NCBI GenBank assembly: GCA_030266105.1
Contig: JAJDHH010000011.1
Location: 1-41,230, forward strand
DNA from: Eubacteriales bacterium OttesenSCG-928-K08
Lineage (GTDB): Bacteria; Bacillota; Clostridia; Christensenellales; CAG-138
Length of the DNA: 41,230 bases
Direction of reading: 5' to 3'
Part shown: positions 40,216-41,230 of the stretch, piece by piece
How positions within the stretch are numbered: the stretch's first letter is position 1
Layout of the letters: each line of letters opens with the position of its first letter
Notes under the pieces: model-generated
What the model was told of the DNA's origin: nothing
Database searches by the model: none
The model's input: the letters and a program-made list of their open reading frames with translations, nothing else
Program-made: the position numbers and the translations under genes

Positions 40216-41166
40216 TTAAAACAGCCGGTAAAGCTCATCCGCTTCAGGCGGAGTAACTTCTTTGCCATTTAAGCGCAATGTTTTTCCGCCCGCTTTGCCA
40301 ATAACCGCCGCTGCTATGTTCAGCGCTTTAAGCCCCTTTGTCATAGCCTCACCATCTTCACAGGCGATAAGCATACAGCCGCTCGATAAAAGCCTGAGCG
40401 GATCAAGGCCAAGCTCAGCACACAGATCAACAGTAATTGGGTGCACGGGGATTTCGTTTAGCTCCATGCCCACGCCCGTGGTGTGGCACATTTCCCATGC
40501 TGCGCCCAACACGCCGCCCTCAGTTACATCGTGCATGGCCGTTGCCCCATGGCGCGCGGCATAGCGCCCCTCAGGCACAACGCTAAGGTGCTTTATCCAG
40601 CTTGCAAGCTCCTTAAATTCCTGTGCGTTTAATATTTTAAGGCGTTCCTTAAAATCGGCGGCAATTAGCATGCTGCCCTCAAGCCCTGCCCATTTGGTGA
40701 GCACAATGTCGTTGCCGGGCTGCATGCCTAAAAGCCGATTTTCTGCAGGCATGCGCGCGACCACCGTCGTGTTGGTGATAAAGCGGGTTACGCTATCCGT
40801 CACCTCGGTGTGGCCGCCAAGTATATCCACGCCCACCTCATGCGCGGCGTCGGATAGTTCCTGAGCGATACTTTCAATCTCTTGCTCTGTTGCATCAGGC
40901 GGGGCAAGCAATGTCACCATCAGTCCCACCGGTTCAGCGCCCGCGGCGGCAGCATCGTTGCAGTTGACATGCACGCTTAACCTGCCCAGGTGATTTGTTG
41001 CCGCCGTAACAGGGTCTGTGGATAGTATTGTCAAATCCCCACCGAGGTTTAGCGCGGCGCAATCCTCACCCACCTGGGGCGTACCCAGCGATTCCTCGCG
41101 TGTTTTTGAGTATTTGCTGAGCACAAGCCTTTCAAGCTGCTCGTTGTTTAGCTTACCTAAGCGCAT
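40216..41166 (-). CDS. HypE-like AIR-synthase family protein
   Basis: A 316-residue protein of the PurM/HypE/SelD/ThiL superfamily, which bind ATP and form phosphate-activated intermediates. Typical parts are VGEDCAALNLG, STDPVTAATNHLGRLSVHVNCNDAAAAGAEPVG, ILGGHTEVTDSV and MHDVTEGGVLGAAWEM. These resemble HypE most. However, true HypE ends with a conserved C-terminal cysteine that carries the carbamoyl/cyano group; this protein ends in ELYRLF with no cysteine. No other hydrogenase-maturation gene is visible. I therefore leave it unnamed; its substrate is unknown. GGGGG lies 5 nt before the ATG. Confidence 0.8.
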   Translation of the reverse strand: MRLGKLNNEQLERLVLSKYSKTREESLGTPQVGEDCAALNLGGDLTILSTDPVTAATNHLGRLSVHVNCNDAAAAGAEPVGLMVTLLAPPDATEQEIESIAQELSDAAHEVGVDILGGHTEVTDSVTRFITNTTVVARMPAENRLLGMQPGNDIVLTKWAGLEGSMLIAADFKERLKILNAQEFKELASWIKHLSVVPEGRYAARHGATAMHDVTEGGVLGAAWEMCHTTGVGMELNEIPVHPITVDLCAELGLDPLRLLSSGCMLIACEDGEAMTKGLKALNIAAAVIGKAGGKTLRLNGKEVTPPEADELYRLF

Positions 41167-41182
41167 TTAATCCCCCCGCCTT

Positions 41183-41230
41183 CTATTGTTGACTTAAACC
41201 GGTCATATCCAAAAACGCCGCTTCATCCAG
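41183..41230 (-). CDS. C-terminal tip of an unidentified gene (cut by window edge)
   Basis: The only frame that ends just before the HypE-like gene reads LDEAAFLDMTGLSQQ and stops at TAG (41185-41183). Close packing with the next gene (16 bases) suggests a shared transcript. Fifteen residues are too few to identify the protein. Confidence 0.35.
   Translation of the reverse strand: MDEAAFLDMTGLSQQ

Noticed and set aside
40025-40219. 64-codon plus-strand open frame in the yicC upstream gap
   Set aside because: It runs against two minus-strand promoters and has no ribosome binding site or recognisable domain.
1-41230. CRISPR arrays, tRNA or rRNA genes, insertion sequences, prophage or toxin-antitoxin genes
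   Set aside because: No regularly spaced repeats, no tRNA-like cloverleaf, no transposase or integrase motifs and no rRNA-like stretches were found on either strand.

Overview
The window looks like a chromosomal backbone segment from an anaerobic, low-to-mid GC Firmicutes (class Clostridia, possibly an uncultured Christensenellales- or Oscillospirales-like lineage). Supporting signs are RemA, WhiA next to a Crh-like protein, MraZ at the head of a division/cell-wall (dcw) cluster, a MurE with the meso-DAP motif DNPR, a PASTA-bearing class B PBP, and strong AGGAGG ribosome binding sites. The lineage assignment is inference. I see no rRNA, tRNA, CRISPR array, insertion sequence or prophage. All recognised genes lie on the minus strand except one two-gene module (15385-21037), so the window is best read from right to left.

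Layout, right to left. 41230-40216: the 3' tip of an unidentified gene and a HypE/AIR-synthase-like protein. 39927-30503: the conserved Firmicutes cluster yicC, remA, gmk, rpoZ, coaBC, priA, def, fmt, rsmB, rlmN (nucleotide and CoA synthesis, replication restart, formyl-methionine metabolism, rRNA methylation). 30463-23400: whiA, crh-like, dnaE, pfkA, rlmD. 23259-21059: a 65-residue membrane protein, a FUSC-type membrane protein and kbl. 17828-21037 and 15385-17841 (plus strand): a secreted, membrane-anchored GLUG-repeat protein and an MMPL/RND transporter with overlapping genes. 15203-12019: xth, maf, uvrC (DNA repair and nucleotide-pool housekeeping). 11883-8814: lon and ysxC. 8619-7494: an acidic double zinc-ribbon protein and a metallophosphoesterase. 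7305-1: the dcw cluster mraZ, rsmH, ftsL-like, PBP, murE, mraY, murD (cut by the window edge), with murF absent from its usual place.

The genes are tightly packed, with many 4-base ATGA/GTGA overlaps (mraZ/rsmH, def/fmt, fmt/rsmB, rsmB/rlmN, xth/maf). Several promoters can be read directly, and the clearest is the dcw promoter, which carries three AAGTGG boxes at exact 10-bp spacing, as expected for MraZ autoregulation. At least eight genes appear to start with GTG or TTG.

The most interesting items are: (1) a 130-nt element between mraY and murD that folds on paper into a three-way junction closed by a 14-bp stem and followed by U7, a candidate undescribed cis-regulatory RNA or attenuator; (2) the plus-strand MMPL/GLUG module, where the transporter ends in seven perfect xVxG-type tetrapeptides and the partner is a GLUG repeat protein split by a helical insert of about 320 residues; (3) an HPr/Crh-like protein with Arg at position 15 in place of the catalytic His; and (4) a hairpin that carries the dnaE stop codon in its loop.
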